Shown here piece after piece: positions 10,806-20,985 of a DNA stretch of 64,000 nucleotides (positions are counted from its first letter, which is position 1; the number at the start of each line of letters is the position of its first letter). This stretch comes from Candidatus Corynebacterium gallistercoris (lineage in GTDB: Bacteria; Actinomycetota; Actinomycetes; Mycobacteriales; Mycobacteriaceae): positions 1 through 64,000 of the forward strand of contig DXFZ01000111.1 of assembly GCA_019114175.1 (NCBI GenBank). The letters run 5' to 3'. The notes under the pieces were generated by a model. That model made no database searches. It saw only the letters and a program-made list of their open reading frames with translations, and was not told where the DNA came from. The position numbers were made by a program, and so were the translations under genes.

Positions 10806-11326
10806 ATCACGTCGTCCCACGCGCCGGATTGCTGCTTGGGGTCGGTGAGGTCCTGGGTGACCTCCCCGCCTGCTTGTTGCACCGGTATGTCATCCTGCAG
10901 GCGCGATTCGCCGAATTCCGCTTGTTGGGTGATCTCCACCCGTTCCGGTTCCGCGGTGGCTTTTTTCGGTGCGACGCCGCCACGCCCCCGCGTCTTCAGG
11001 CTATTCGCGGTATCTTGAAGTTCTTTTTTCGTTTCGTCAAAGGGGGTGAGGAATGATTCATCCCCATCCAGCAGGGTTTTCGTGATGAATCCCCTGGCCC
11101 CCATCTGGCGGACGTTGTTGAGTTCCTTGAGGGGCTTGGAGAACTCCCTAAAGTCCTCCCCCAGCTCACCATCGAGCTGTTCGCGCGCTTGAGTCACAGC
11201 GTTGCGGACCGCCAATAGCACGGCCTGGACTTCCTTGATGAGCCCAGGGAGGCGCTCCGGCCCGATGAGCAGCAGGCCTACGATGAGTAGAACGAGGATC
11301 TCTCCCCAACCAACATTGGAAAACAC
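10802..11326 (-). CDS. tatB: Sec-independent translocase TatB
   Basis: MFSNVGWGEILVLLIVGLLLIGPERLPGLI. Confidence 0.93.
   Translation of the reverse strand: MFSNVGWGEILVLLIVGLLLIGPERLPGLIKEVQAVLLAVRNAVTQAREQLDGELGEDFREFSKPLKELNNVRQMGARGFITKTLLDGDESFLTPFDETKKELQDTANSLKTRGRGGVAPKKATAEPERVEITQQAEFGESRLQDDIPVQQAGGEVTQDLTDPKQQSGAWDDVI
10961..10983 (-). repeat. Dispersed element
   Basis: ttttttcggtgcgacgccgccac. Confidence 0.75.
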
Positions 11327-11352
11327 TGTTCTAGCTTAACCCTTCGGCACCT

Positions 11353-11754
11353 TTAGCGCTGTCTACGCCCGAGTTTGCGGATCATAAGGTCCACCCGGTC
11401 GGTAATCCCCTGCGGCCGGCGGCGGCCGTCGATTCCGAAGTGGTGCTGGTCATCGGCGTGATCGCATTCCTCCGGGATGCGGCGCAGCCTGTCTAGGAGG
11501 CTCATCGGCGGTTGCACGTCTGTGGCGTGCTCACGCAGACGGGAGGCCGCCTGGCGCTGCGCGTTGACCTCGTCCCTGCAGTATTTGCAGTGCACGAGGT
11601 GCACTTTCGCGCGGTGTTCTGCCTTACGCGGCAGCTCCTCGTCCACGAGCGCGGCGATGGCTTCTGGGGAGAGGTGATCGATGGACAATCCGCTGGGCGC
11701 TTGTGTGTGCGCATCCATGTCTGCCGTTACGTCATCGCTGTGCGGTGCGCTCAC
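11353..11754 (-). CDS. cseE: Anti-sigma factor (zinc-binding, RseA/CseE-like)
   Basis: HLVHCKYCRDEV zf-HC2-like motif; adjacent to sigE. Confidence 0.82.
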   Translation of the reverse strand: MSAPHSDDVTADMDAHTQAPSGLSIDHLSPEAIAALVDEELPRKAEHRAKVHLVHCKYCRDEVNAQRQAASRLREHATDVQPPMSLLDRLRRIPEECDHADDQHHFGIDGRRRPQGITDRVDLMIRKLGRRQR

Positions 11755-11853
11755 GGTGGCGTCCTTTCCATCTCTATCGGGTGCCGGATCTTGTGTGTTC
11801 TTGCTGCAGTTGACTTTACGCCGTGCGGGCGGGGCCGAGCCCGTGGGTTTGAT

Positions 11854-12456
11854 CTACCCCACGAAGTAGAGCTCACCTTCGCTGCGTTCCAACGTGCCCC
11901 GCAGTTGGGCGCGCGCCCGGTGGATGCGGGAACGCACGGTGCCCATCTTGACGCCCAGGGTCTGTGCAATGTCGTCGTAGCTCATGCCTAGGCCGTCACA
12001 GAGAATCACGGCCACGCGGAAATCTGGCGCGAGTTGATCGAGTGCCTTTTCCAGCGCCGGATCCAGATTGTTCATGTCAAAGACCCGCTCCGGATCAGCC
12101 AGGTCACCCGCGAAGCGCTCATAGTCTTCTGGGAGGGCCTCCATTCGGATGGTGGAGCGGTGGCGCACCATGTCGAGGAAGAGGTTGGTGGTGATCCTGT
12201 GCAGCCAGCCTTCAAAGGTGCCGGGCTTGTAATTCTTAAGGCTGCGGAACACCCGCATGAAGGTGTCCTGCGTGAGGTCTTCTGCGTCTTGCTGGTTACC
12301 GCTCAGGCGGTAGGCCAAGCGGTAGACGCTATCGGCGTGTTCAGAGACCAGTTCCGCCCAGCTCGGCATGGTGCCGGTGCCAGCGTCGAAGTCGGCGGTA
12401 GTGCGGGGTGCTGTGCTCTGATCCACGGTCATGGTTCCATTGTGGACTATTCGCAT
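11854..12456 (-). CDS. sigE: RNA polymerase ECF sigma factor SigE
   Basis: ECF sigma2 ([17 protein letters not shown]) and sigma4 ([26 protein letters not shown]). Confidence 0.9.
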   Translation of the reverse strand: MRIVHNGTMTVDQSTAPRTTADFDAGTGTMPSWAELVSEHADSVYRLAYRLSGNQQDAEDLTQDTFMRVFRSLKNYKPGTFEGWLHRITTNLFLDMVRHRSTIRMEALPEDYERFAGDLADPERVFDMNNLDPALEKALDQLAPDFRVAVILCDGLGMSYDDIAQTLGVKMGTVRSRIHRARAQLRGTLERSEGELYFVG

Positions 12457-12608
12457 TGCAAACTGTTAGCCTCCGCCTGTTAGTTTGCTGTGAAGGTTGA
12501 GTCACATCATTCACAAGCGTTTACTGCTTTTTCTTTTTTCGACGGCCCCGCGTGACATGCCGTCACCCTCCTACGGTTTTGGCCTGTCAGTGACCTAAAG
12601 TCTGGGGC

Positions 12609-13286
12609 GTGAACGCTGCACATGAATCTTCTTGGGACTCTATCTGCTCTTTTGTTGGCGCCACCGCGCCGCAGGATGATGTCATTCTGCACGCCCAGGA
12701 GGCCGCCGGGGAGTTCGGCCTGCCAGTACCCGATGCCGTGACCGCAGAGTTCATTGAGTTCCTCGCCGCGCGCGCTGCCGGCACCGCCGCCGTGGAGGAT
12801 CGGACACCCACTGCTGTGGTCATGAGCCCCGCCAGCGGCGTCATTGGCCTGCACCTGTTCGCGGGCTTGAACAGCGGGGGCGCCACCGGGCACCTGACCT
12901 GCATTGACCCTGAAGTGCAGCACCAGCAGTTGGCGAAGGCCGCGTTTGCGGAGGCGGACCAGCGCCCCAATACCTTCCGCTTCCTCCCCAGCGCCCCCCT
13001 TGATGTGATCGGCAGGCTCGCCTCCGATAGCTATGACGTGGTCGTGGCAGAAACCGCCGTGGAGGATATTGCCGCAACTGCCGAAAAGACCATCCCCGCT
13101 TTGCGCCCCGGCGGAGTTTTGGTCCTGCTAGATACGCTGCTCGATGGGCTGGTTGCCGATGATTCCCGCACGGATCGCCAGACCGTGCAGGCCCGCCAAG
13201 CGGATGAGACGCTGCGGGAGCTGTCTGGTGCCCGCGTGTCCCGCCTCCCCCTGGGGGCGGGCATCACGGTAGTAACCAAGCTCTAA
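12609..13286 (+). CDS. O-methyltransferase family protein
   Basis: 225 aa, SAM-dependent methyltransferase pattern, divergent from sigE. Confidence 0.8.
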   Translation: MNAAHESSWDSICSFVGATAPQDDVILHAQEAAGEFGLPVPDAVTAEFIEFLAARAAGTAAVEDRTPTAVVMSPASGVIGLHLFAGLNSGGATGHLTCIDPEVQHQQLAKAAFAEADQRPNTFRFLPSAPLDVIGRLASDSYDVVVAETAVEDIAATAEKTIPALRPGGVLVLLDTLLDGLVADDSRTDRQTVQARQADETLRELSGARVSRLPLGAGITVVTKL

Positions 13287-14509
13287 ACAACCTCGTTCTT
13301 GCCGATACACACCACGCCACCGGCAGATACCGTGAAGCGTTCAGCATCGCGGGAACGGTCCACTCCCACGATCTCCCCGGGGGAAATCATCACATTCTTA
13401 TCAATGATGGCGTGCCGCACCACGGCTTCTCTGCCGATGCGCACGCCTGGCATGATCACACACCCTTCAACAGTGGCGCCTTCTTCCACCACCACGTTTT
13501 CACTGAGCACTGAATTGCGCACCGTGCCGGCGGAGATGATGCACCCAGCGGCCACCATGGAGGATTGAGCTAGCCCGCCCTTGACGAACTTCGCCGGGGG
13601 CAGGTTGCCCGTTTCTGCGGTGTGAATAGGCCACTGCTGGTTGTAGAGGTTGAACACCGGGTGCAAGCTGATGAGGTCCATATGTGCATCATAGAAGGCA
13701 TCCACGGTGCCGACATCCCGCCAGTACCCCTTATCCCGCTCCGTCTCCCCCGGCACTGCGTTCTCGGAGAAGTCATACACATACGCCTGTTCCTGGGCGA
13801 CGAGGCGCGGGATGATGTCCCCGCCCATGTCATGGTTGGAGTTGTCATCCTCCGCGTCATCCTTCAGCGCCTGGATCATGGTCTCGGCCGTGAAGACGTA
13901 GTTGCCCATGGATGCGAAGGCAGTATTCGGATCGTCCGGCACGTGTGGCGGGTCCGCAGGCTTTTCGAGGAACTGCTCGATCTTCCCGGATTCGTCCGCC
14001 TGAATCACGCCGAAGGCAGTAGCCTCCTCGCGCGGCACACGCAGCCCCGCCACGGTGACCCCGGCGCCGGAGGCGATGTGCTGTTCCACCATCTGGCGCG
14101 GATCCATGCGGTACACGTGGTCCGCCCCGAAGACGATGATGTATTCCGGCCGCTCGTCATAGACCAGGTTCAAGGACTGGAGGATCGCATCCGCGGATCC
14201 GGTGAACCAGCGCTTGCCCAGCCGTTGCTGTGCCGGGACAGGTGTGATGTACTGCCCTGCTAGGCCGGAGAGCTGCCAAGACTGGGAGATGTGCCGGTCC
14301 AGTGAGTGGGACTTGTACTGGGTGAGCACGCAGATCTTGTAGTAGCCCGCGTTGACCAGGTTGGACAGGACAAAATCAATGAGGCGGTAGTTGCCGCCGA
14401 AGGGAACGGCTGGCTTGGCACGGTCCGCGGTAAAGGGGTACAACCGCTTCCCTTCGCCACCAGCTAGGACGATGGACAGGACGTTCGCTGTGCTCTTCAC
14501 ACCTTCCAA
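13283..14509 (-). CDS. glgC: Glucose-1-phosphate adenylyltransferase
   Basis: [42 protein letters not shown]. Confidence 0.96.
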   Translation of the reverse strand: MEGVKSTANVLSIVLAGGEGKRLYPFTADRAKPAVPFGGNYRLIDFVLSNLVNAGYYKICVLTQYKSHSLDRHISQSWQLSGLAGQYITPVPAQQRLGKRWFTGSADAILQSLNLVYDERPEYIIVFGADHVYRMDPRQMVEQHIASGAGVTVAGLRVPREEATAFGVIQADESGKIEQFLEKPADPPHVPDDPNTAFASMGNYVFTAETMIQALKDDAEDDNSNHDMGGDIIPRLVAQEQAYVYDFSENAVPGETERDKGYWRDVGTVDAFYDAHMDLISLHPVFNLYNQQWPIHTAETGNLPPAKFVKGGLAQSSMVAAGCIISAGTVRNSVLSENVVVEEGATVEGCVIMPGVRIGREAVVRHAIIDKNVMISPGEIVGVDRSRDAERFTVSAGGVVCIGKNEVV

Positions 14510-14597
14510 CCTAGCGCCGCTGGGAAGTTTTCGCTGTCTAAGCGACGAAACTTTTTATACCCAGCGCACCTGCGACAAGCGGACTAGTCTAAAAAGC

Positions 14598-15782
14598 ATG
14601 CGGATCGCAATGCTGACCAAGGAATACCCTCCAGAGATCTACGGTGGCGCCGGAGTTCACGTCACGGAACTCGTGCGCTACATGCGCCAGCTGGAACAGG
14701 TGGATGTTCACTGCATGGGCGGCCCTCGCGATGAGGCCGATGTGTATGTTCACGGCGTTGATCCGGAACTGGCCGGCGCCAATGCCTCCGTGCAGACCCT
14801 GTCCACCGGTCTCCGCATGGCAAACGCCGTCCATGAGGCAGACGTTATTCACTCCCACACCTGGTACACCGGCCTCGGTGGCCACGTGGGAGCACTGCTC
14901 AATGACGTGCCCCACGTGGCCACCGCGCATTCGCTGGAGCCGCACCGCCCGTGGAAGCGGGAGCAGTTGGGCGGCGGCTACCTGGTGTCTTCCTGGTCAG
15001 AAAAGAACGCGATGGAATATGCCGATGCCGTGATTGCCGTGTCCGCCAAGATGAAAGAGGCCATCGTGGATGCCTATCCGAGCCTGGATGCGGACAAGAT
15101 CCACGTGGTGCTCAATGGCATTGATTCTGAGCTCTGGCAGCCCCGCCCTCTCTACCAAGAGGCGGAGGAGGCCACTGGCCGCTCTGTACTTAACGAGCTG
15201 GGTGTTGATCCCTCCCGCCCCATCATCAGCTTCGTCGGCCGCATTACCCGCCAGAAGGGCGTGCCCCACCTGCTCAAGGCCATACGCCACATGGATCCTG
15301 CCATCCAGGTCATCCTGTGCGCTGGAGCCCCTGACACTCCAGAGATTGAAGCCGAGGTCACGGAGCTTGTCCGCCAACTCCAAGAGGAACGCGATGGCGT
15401 CCACTGGGTCAAAGAAATGCTCCCGCGCCTGCAGCTGCAGGAAGTTCTCACCGCCTCCGATGCCTTCCTGTGCCCCAGCATTTATGAGCCCTTGGGCATC
15501 GTGAACCTAGAGGCCATGGCCTGCGGCACCGCCGTGATCGCCAGCGACGTGGGCGGCATCCCGGAGGTTGTCCAGGACGGTGTCACGGGCACCCTGGTCC
15601 ATTACGATGAGGCGGATCCCGCAGCCTTCGAAGCCCAGCTGGCGGAGGCCGCCAACACGCTGCTGGCTGATCCTGAGCGCGTCGCACGCTTTGGAGATGC
15701 CGGGCGCGAGCGCGCGGTGTCCACATTCAGCTGGGCCACCATCGCGGAGCAGACGGTCGGGGTGTACCGCAGCCTTCTGTAG
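14598..15782 (+). CDS. glgA: Glycogen synthase, actinobacterial GT4 type
   Basis: MRIAMLTKEYPPEIYGGAGVHVTEL; divergent from glgC; start moved inside the 463-aa ORF. Confidence 0.93.
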   Translation: MRIAMLTKEYPPEIYGGAGVHVTELVRYMRQLEQVDVHCMGGPRDEADVYVHGVDPELAGANASVQTLSTGLRMANAVHEADVIHSHTWYTGLGGHVGALLNDVPHVATAHSLEPHRPWKREQLGGGYLVSSWSEKNAMEYADAVIAVSAKMKEAIVDAYPSLDADKIHVVLNGIDSELWQPRPLYQEAEEATGRSVLNELGVDPSRPIISFVGRITRQKGVPHLLKAIRHMDPAIQVILCAGAPDTPEIEAEVTELVRQLQEERDGVHWVKEMLPRLQLQEVLTASDAFLCPSIYEPLGIVNLEAMACGTAVIASDVGGIPEVVQDGVTGTLVHYDEADPAAFEAQLAEAANTLLADPERVARFGDAGRERAVSTFSWATIAEQTVGVYRSLL

Positions 15783-15821
15783 TTCAGGCGCTATCCTCGA
15801 AGCGCTGGTACAAATGAAGTC

Positions 15822-17345
15822 ATGGTTTCCTCTTCCCACAAGCACCGCCCGGAGCTGCACATTACCGCCGAAACCGGCGTGCTAGAGGCTCCCGCCGGAG
15901 CCCTTGTTGTCGATGGTTCTATGCACGTGTTCCACCAGTTCCGGCCCCGTGCCGGGGAAGGCTCTCGCTGGGCACACCAGGTTGCCAGCGATGTGGCCTA
16001 TGACTGGGACGTTTGCGATGACGTCCTCGTTCCCCAGCAGGACACCGGCCAGGACACCGAGATTGACATTCTCGCCGGCGCCACCGTCCCGGTCGGGGGC
16101 AATGCTGTGGAGCTGTTCTTCGTCACCACCTCCGCCGATGGGGCAGATTCCGCCGAAGCGCTCGGCACCGCCGTGGATCACGGCAACCGCGGTCCGCGGT
16201 CGTTCACCATCCAGCGCGCCTATGTCGGCGATGTCTCCGAGCTCATCGATGTTTCGGACGACCCATCAGAGGCGGACCCCCGCGTGGAGCGCTTGGGGCC
16301 TGTGACGATTGAAGACTCCGCCTTTGCCGTGGACAACCTCGTGGCCCCGTGCGTCATTAAGCACGAGGATGACGCTTTCCCCGACCAGCCGTGGCTCATG
16401 CTCGCCCTGGCCTTGGAAGGCGAGTCCGATGCCCGCATTGTGGTCCTCCGTTCCGCCGATCGCCAGAATTGGCAGGTCGTTGGCCCCCTGGAGGTTCCGG
16501 CGGAGGCAGTGCGGGATTCTCGCCCGTTTGCTCCTCGCATTGTTTCTATGGGCGACGCCACCACGGGCACCCGCCATGACGTCATCTTCGTGACCTACCC
16601 GGGTGCCGGTGAGGAGGCTACAGAGCTGACTGGCTACCTCGTCGGCTCCCTGTCCGGCTCCCGCTTTGACGTGACCACCCCGTTCACTCCGCTGGATCAC
16701 GGCCATGACTTCACCCGCCCCCGCATCATTAACCGCGAAACTCCCGTGATGTTCGGCCTCGTCGGCAGCCACCCGTCCTTGGAGAGCACGTGGGCGAACT
16801 GCCTGACTGCCCCGCGGTACCTCTCGTTGATCGACGGTGTCCTGTACCAGGACATCATCGGCGCGCCCATGGCTGTGCGTTCCTTCTCTGACTACGCGTT
16901 CATCTGGGCAGCCCAGTTGGATGCGAAGCAGGGCGAGGTGACCGTGCAGCTCACCGCGGAATCCGGCAGCCCTATCGCCACGGTCGTTTACAGCGCAGAC
17001 AAGGTGACGGTGACACGCCACCCCAGCGGAGAGAGCCGCACCGCCACGCTGCAACCGGCGGAGTCTGAGGCCCTGACGGTCTTCTTTGATTCCCCCGTGT
17101 GCGAGGTCTTCGCCAATGGCGGAGCTGCAACGCTGACGAGCATGATCCCCTCCGAGTCCCGTGTGGCCAGCATTGACGTGTCCACCTCCGGTGGCGCGAA
17201 GGTGCAGGCTTCCATGCAGACAGCCGGCCAGCAGCTGATGCGCATGCAGGCCGGCTTGACGTCCCCTGAGGAGCAGGAACGATTCCAGGCAGAGGCCATC
17301 CTCGCGGATCGCGATGTGGCCGAAGGGGTTTTTGAGGAAAGCTAG
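15822..17345 (+). CDS. GH32-like (sucrose-6-phosphate hydrolase/levanase-like) protein
   Basis: 507 aa; GSMHVFHQFRP and overall GH32-like layout; catalytic NDPNG motif not apparent. Confidence 0.65.
   Translation: MVSSSHKHRPELHITAETGVLEAPAGALVVDGSMHVFHQFRPRAGEGSRWAHQVASDVAYDWDVCDDVLVPQQDTGQDTEIDILAGATVPVGGNAVELFFVTTSADGADSAEALGTAVDHGNRGPRSFTIQRAYVGDVSELIDVSDDPSEADPRVERLGPVTIEDSAFAVDNLVAPCVIKHEDDAFPDQPWLMLALALEGESDARIVVLRSADRQNWQVVGPLEVPAEAVRDSRPFAPRIVSMGDATTGTRHDVIFVTYPGAGEEATELTGYLVGSLSGSRFDVTTPFTPLDHGHDFTRPRIINRETPVMFGLVGSHPSLESTWANCLTAPRYLSLIDGVLYQDIIGAPMAVRSFSDYAFIWAAQLDAKQGEVTVQLTAESGSPIATVVYSADKVTVTRHPSGESRTATLQPAESEALTVFFDSPVCEVFANGGAATLTSMIPSESRVASIDVSTSGGAKVQASMQTAGQQLMRMQAGLTSPEEQERFQAEAILADRDVAEGVFEES
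16543..16562 (-). repeat. Dispersed element
   Basis: tttctatgggcgacgccacc. Confidence 0.65.
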
Positions 17346-18214
17346 TGGGCCTTAGCCAGTCGGGTCACTGAGGCCCTTGCCGTGACCTCCATGGTCTCCG
17401 GCAGGGCGGCAATGCGCTCCGCCAGCATGTCTGGGTGGATGTGGCGTGCGGAGGGGCTCATGCCGATCTGGGCGGCGATGCTCGCCTGATCCAGGTTCAT
17501 CGTGAACTCAATGGTCTCCGGGTCACCAACCGGCACCAAGTGCCCAGACGCCTGGGCGATCATGCGGTCCACCTTGCCCTTTTCCACGTCGATGATTCCC
17601 AGCGGCTCACGCAGCTCGCCCAAGTGGCCCACCTCTGCGGTGAGGACAACCACTTGACCGCCGGGGGTGAGGATGCGGGCGAACTCGGCAGCGTTGCGGG
17701 GGGCGAACACCACCGTTATGGCGTCAATGCTCTCTGACCTGATGGGCAGGCGGGACCAGGCGTCAGCCACCACGGACCCCACGCGGGGGTGTGCCGAGGC
17801 AAGGCGCTTGGCCGCAGCGGTAGACACGTCGATACCGATGCCGCGGGAACCGTCGATGGTGTCCAGCGCGTGGGAGAGGTAATACCCAGTGCCTGCGCCA
17901 ATCTCTACGAGGGAAGGTGCGGCGCCATGTGGCAGGCCGGACTCATCGAGGACCTGCTCCACGTGGTGAGTGACGGACTCCACGAAGGGTGCGAAGTGCC
18001 CGCCGGAGAGGAATGTTTCGCGGGCCTCGATCATGGAGGCGTCATCACCTGAGTAGCGCAGGCCGGAGCCTCCTGCGAGGGTGACGTACCCTTGGCGGGC
18101 GACATCGTAGCTGTGGCCAGACTCAGAAACCAGGGTTCGCCACTCTTCGTCGCCGGCGGAAAGCCGGGAGCCATCTACGGGATCAGCCAAGAGATCGATC
18201 ACATCTGCGAGCAC
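17342..18214 (-). CDS. RlmA/TlrB-like rRNA guanine methyltransferase
   Basis: HSYDVARQGYVTL, MIEARETFLSGGHF, VEIGAGTGYYL. Confidence 0.82.
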   Translation of the reverse strand: MLADVIDLLADPVDGSRLSAGDEEWRTLVSESGHSYDVARQGYVTLAGGSGLRYSGDDASMIEARETFLSGGHFAPFVESVTHHVEQVLDESGLPHGAAPSLVEIGAGTGYYLSHALDTIDGSRGIGIDVSTAAAKRLASAHPRVGSVVADAWSRLPIRSESIDAITVVFAPRNAAEFARILTPGGQVVVLTAEVGHLGELREPLGIIDVEKGKVDRMIAQASGHLVPVGDPETIEFTMNLDQASIAAQIGMSPSARHIHPDMLAERIAALPETMEVTARASVTRLAKAH

Positions 18215-18318
18215 GGCGGCACCTTCCTGTTAGTCAAAAACTTAAGGCCTAATTCTAGACCACCAGCCACCCACCGGCGCACACCGGGATACGTGGGGAA
18301 TTGTGGCCTAGCGCGGGC

Positions 18319-19791
18319 CTAGCGGCGCAGCCACTGCACGAGAGTACGGGCGCCGAAGCCCGTTCCCAGCGGAGTGACTTCATCGTAGGTCGATTCAGCC
18401 CGCCCTGGACCGGCGATGTCCAGGTGCACGAACGGAACGCCCCGGGTGAACCTGCGCAGGAACATCGCGGCGGTCGTCGCCCCCGGACCACCAGGTGCTT
18501 GGCGCACATCAGCGACCGCGGAATCAACCGCGTCCTCCACGTAGTCCGGCATGGGCAGTGGCCACCAGCGCTCCCCCACGGCGGACCCTCGGCGGGAAAG
18601 CTTTACGCCCGCTCCCCACTCTGGGGCGAACACCGCACCGGTACGCAAGCCCAGCGCGACCTTGGCCGCGCCCGTCAGGGTCGCCAGGCTCACCACCATG
18701 GCGGGCTTGTACTTCCGGGTGCCGTAACTGATCGCATCGGCCAGCAACATCCGCCCCTCGGCATCCGTGTTCGCCACCTCGGTGGTGATGCCGCCGTAGT
18801 GCTCCACCACGTCACCTGGGCGGTAAGAGTTTCCGCCGACCATGTTCTCGGCGGTGGGGATGAGGGCGACGACCTTGCGGGATGTCTGCTGGCGAGCCAG
18901 CTCGCGGAAGGCCGCGATGACGCTCGCCCCACCGGTCATGTCGGTGATCATCGTCTCCATGCCCTTGGATGGCTTGATGCTCACGCCACCGGTATCGAAG
19001 GTGACGCCCTTACCCACCAGCAGCACGGTGGGCCGCTTGCGCTTCTTGCCCACCTCTTCTGGGTCCCACACCAGCTCGATGAGCATGGGCGGGCGGGATG
19101 AACCCTGCCCGACGGCGAGGATGCCGCCGAAGCCCTTGGTCTTCAGCCATTCGGCGTCGCGCAGCCGCACCTTGACGCCTTCCATGTCCCCCACCAGCTT
19201 CTTCGCCTTCTTGGCCAGCCATTCCGGGGACTTCACGTTGGAGGGGGTGTTGGACAGATCGCGGGACAGGCACGTCGCCGCACCTAGAGCCGCACCGGCG
19301 TGCACGGCATCAGCGAGTTGCTGCTGCTTGTCCCCTGCATTGCCCTTGCCCGCGCCTGGCAGGACCACGTGGACGCGGCGCACCTTGGCTCCACGCTTCT
19401 CGTTCGTGGTCTTAAACGTGTGACCACCCACAGTCATACCAATGGCCAGGGAGCGCACGTTTTCCGCCGTGACTTCTTCCGGAAGCTCCACCTGGACGAC
19501 ATGCTTCTTCGCCCGCACCGGGTGGTGCTCCACCACCTTGTTCAGGCGGCGGACGAGCGCCCCGCCTGCGCCGCGCCAACCGTCATCGGCAAACTCCTTG
19601 CCGTCAGTCAGATCCAGCGGGCGGGAAGGCTGCTGTGGAACTGTCACCTCCCACACACCCTCTGCCGTGATCTGGGGATCGGCCGCTTGCGCGCCCCGCA
19701 CGATGCGCACGGCGATGATCTCGCTGCCTTCCAAGGCTTCACCGGCGGAAAAGTTGATGACCTTCTGCGGAATCGATGGAGTGGGTGCCAC
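18319..19791 (-). CDS. pepA: Leucyl aminopeptidase (M17)
   Basis: LLVGKGVTFDTGGVSIKPSKGMETMITDMTGGASV and NTDAEGRMLLADA. Confidence 0.95.
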   Translation of the reverse strand: MAPTPSIPQKVINFSAGEALEGSEIIAVRIVRGAQAADPQITAEGVWEVTVPQQPSRPLDLTDGKEFADDGWRGAGGALVRRLNKVVEHHPVRAKKHVVQVELPEEVTAENVRSLAIGMTVGGHTFKTTNEKRGAKVRRVHVVLPGAGKGNAGDKQQQLADAVHAGAALGAATCLSRDLSNTPSNVKSPEWLAKKAKKLVGDMEGVKVRLRDAEWLKTKGFGGILAVGQGSSRPPMLIELVWDPEEVGKKRKRPTVLLVGKGVTFDTGGVSIKPSKGMETMITDMTGGASVIAAFRELARQQTSRKVVALIPTAENMVGGNSYRPGDVVEHYGGITTEVANTDAEGRMLLADAISYGTRKYKPAMVVSLATLTGAAKVALGLRTGAVFAPEWGAGVKLSRRGSAVGERWWPLPMPDYVEDAVDSAVADVRQAPGGPGATTAAMFLRRFTRGVPFVHLDIAGPGRAESTYDEVTPLGTGFGARTLVQWLRR

Positions 19792-19797
19792 GTCTTT

Positions 19798-20094
19798 TTA
19801 CCTCAAACCTTTCCCAATGGGCTGCTGCTTCTCCAGTTCAGCTAAACGCTGCTGAATCACGTCAAGGAACATATCTACCTCCCGCGGATCGTACCCGCGC
19901 AGAGACTGGCTGAATTGCACGTTTCGCACATCCTCGGCGGTCACGTCCGGACCGTACTGGGTGATGTGCTGCCGGTCTTCCACGCGGGCAGCCACGGGTT
20001 CAGTCATCTCTCCCCGGCCAAACACCTGGGCTAAGAGCACGGTCAGTGTTGCCCCCACCAACGCCGCACCGACCAGAGACACTAAGAGATACAT
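19798..20094 (-). CDS. DivIVA-domain small membrane protein
   Basis: 98 aa; TM helix then VQFSQSLRGYDPREVDMFLDVI. Confidence 0.8.
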   Translation of the reverse strand: MYLLVSLVGAALVGATLTVLLAQVFGRGEMTEPVAARVEDRQHITQYGPDVTAEDVRNVQFSQSLRGYDPREVDMFLDVIQQRLAELEKQQPIGKGLR

Positions 20095-20099
20095 AGAAG

Positions 20100-20945
20100 C
20101 TAATCTACCTCAAGGGTGGAAAGCTCTTCATTGATTTCATCCTGCTGCGCCTTCAGCGCCTCCTGCCGCGCCTTCAAGAACTCCACGCGGTCAGCGTGCG
20201 CCTCCACGCACACCCGCACCGCATCCGCTGGGTCGTCCGTGACGTGGAAAAGATCCACATCCTGGGGGCTGATCATCCCCTCCTCCACGAGCCGATCCTT
20301 GATCCAATCCACAAGGCCACCCCAAAACTCGGTACCGATCAGCACTATGGGGAACTTGCGCACCTTCTCCGTCTGCACCATCACCAAGGCCTCGAAGAGC
20401 TCATCCAGGGTGCCATACCCACCCGGCAGGCAGATGAAAGCCTGGGAGTACTTCAAAAACATCGTCTTGCGCACAAAGAAGTAGCGGAAGTTCAGCCCCA
20501 TCTCCACCCACTTGTTGAGGCCTTGCTCCATCGGCAACTCAATACCCAAGCCAATCGAAAGGCCACCGGCCTCCTTCGCGCCGCGGTTCGGCGCCTCCAT
20601 CAAACCAGGCCCGCCGCCGGTGATCGTGGCGTACCCGGCCTCGTGAATCAACCGGCCGAGCTCCTGGCCCTTCTCGTAGTACGGGTGCCCCGGCTTCACC
20701 CGGGCAGAGCCGAACACCGTGATGGCCTTCGGGATCTTAGCCAGCGCGCCGAAGCCATCCACGAACTCGGACTGGATGCGCATGACCCGCCACGGATCCG
20801 TGTGCAGCCAATCCGTGTTCGTCTGCTGGTCCAACAGGCGCTGATCCGTGGTGGAGGGCTGCTTCCCGGCGCGCTGAGACCCGCGCAGCAGCACCGGCCC
20901 CCTCATGCTGAAGTCGGTCGTGCGGTTGTCGTTATTCGTCGTCAT
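20100..20945 (-). CDS. LOG family (TIGR00730-like) Rossmann protein
   Basis: TGGGPGLMEAPNRGAKEAGG and PGGYGTLDELFE motifs. Confidence 0.9.
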   Translation of the reverse strand: MTTNNDNRTTDFSMRGPVLLRGSQRAGKQPSTTDQRLLDQQTNTDWLHTDPWRVMRIQSEFVDGFGALAKIPKAITVFGSARVKPGHPYYEKGQELGRLIHEAGYATITGGGPGLMEAPNRGAKEAGGLSIGLGIELPMEQGLNKWVEMGLNFRYFFVRKTMFLKYSQAFICLPGGYGTLDELFEALVMVQTEKVRKFPIVLIGTEFWGGLVDWIKDRLVEEGMISPQDVDLFHVTDDPADAVRVCVEAHADRVEFLKARQEALKAQQDEINEELSTLEVD

Positions 20946-20985
20946 ACGTCGTCCTTGTCGTGAAAGGTGAATGTGTAGGGGTTGT

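Noticed and set aside
12645-12672. tcttttgttggcgccaccgcg at O-methyltransferase start
   Set aside because: Lacks the central gac of the core; similarity too weak.
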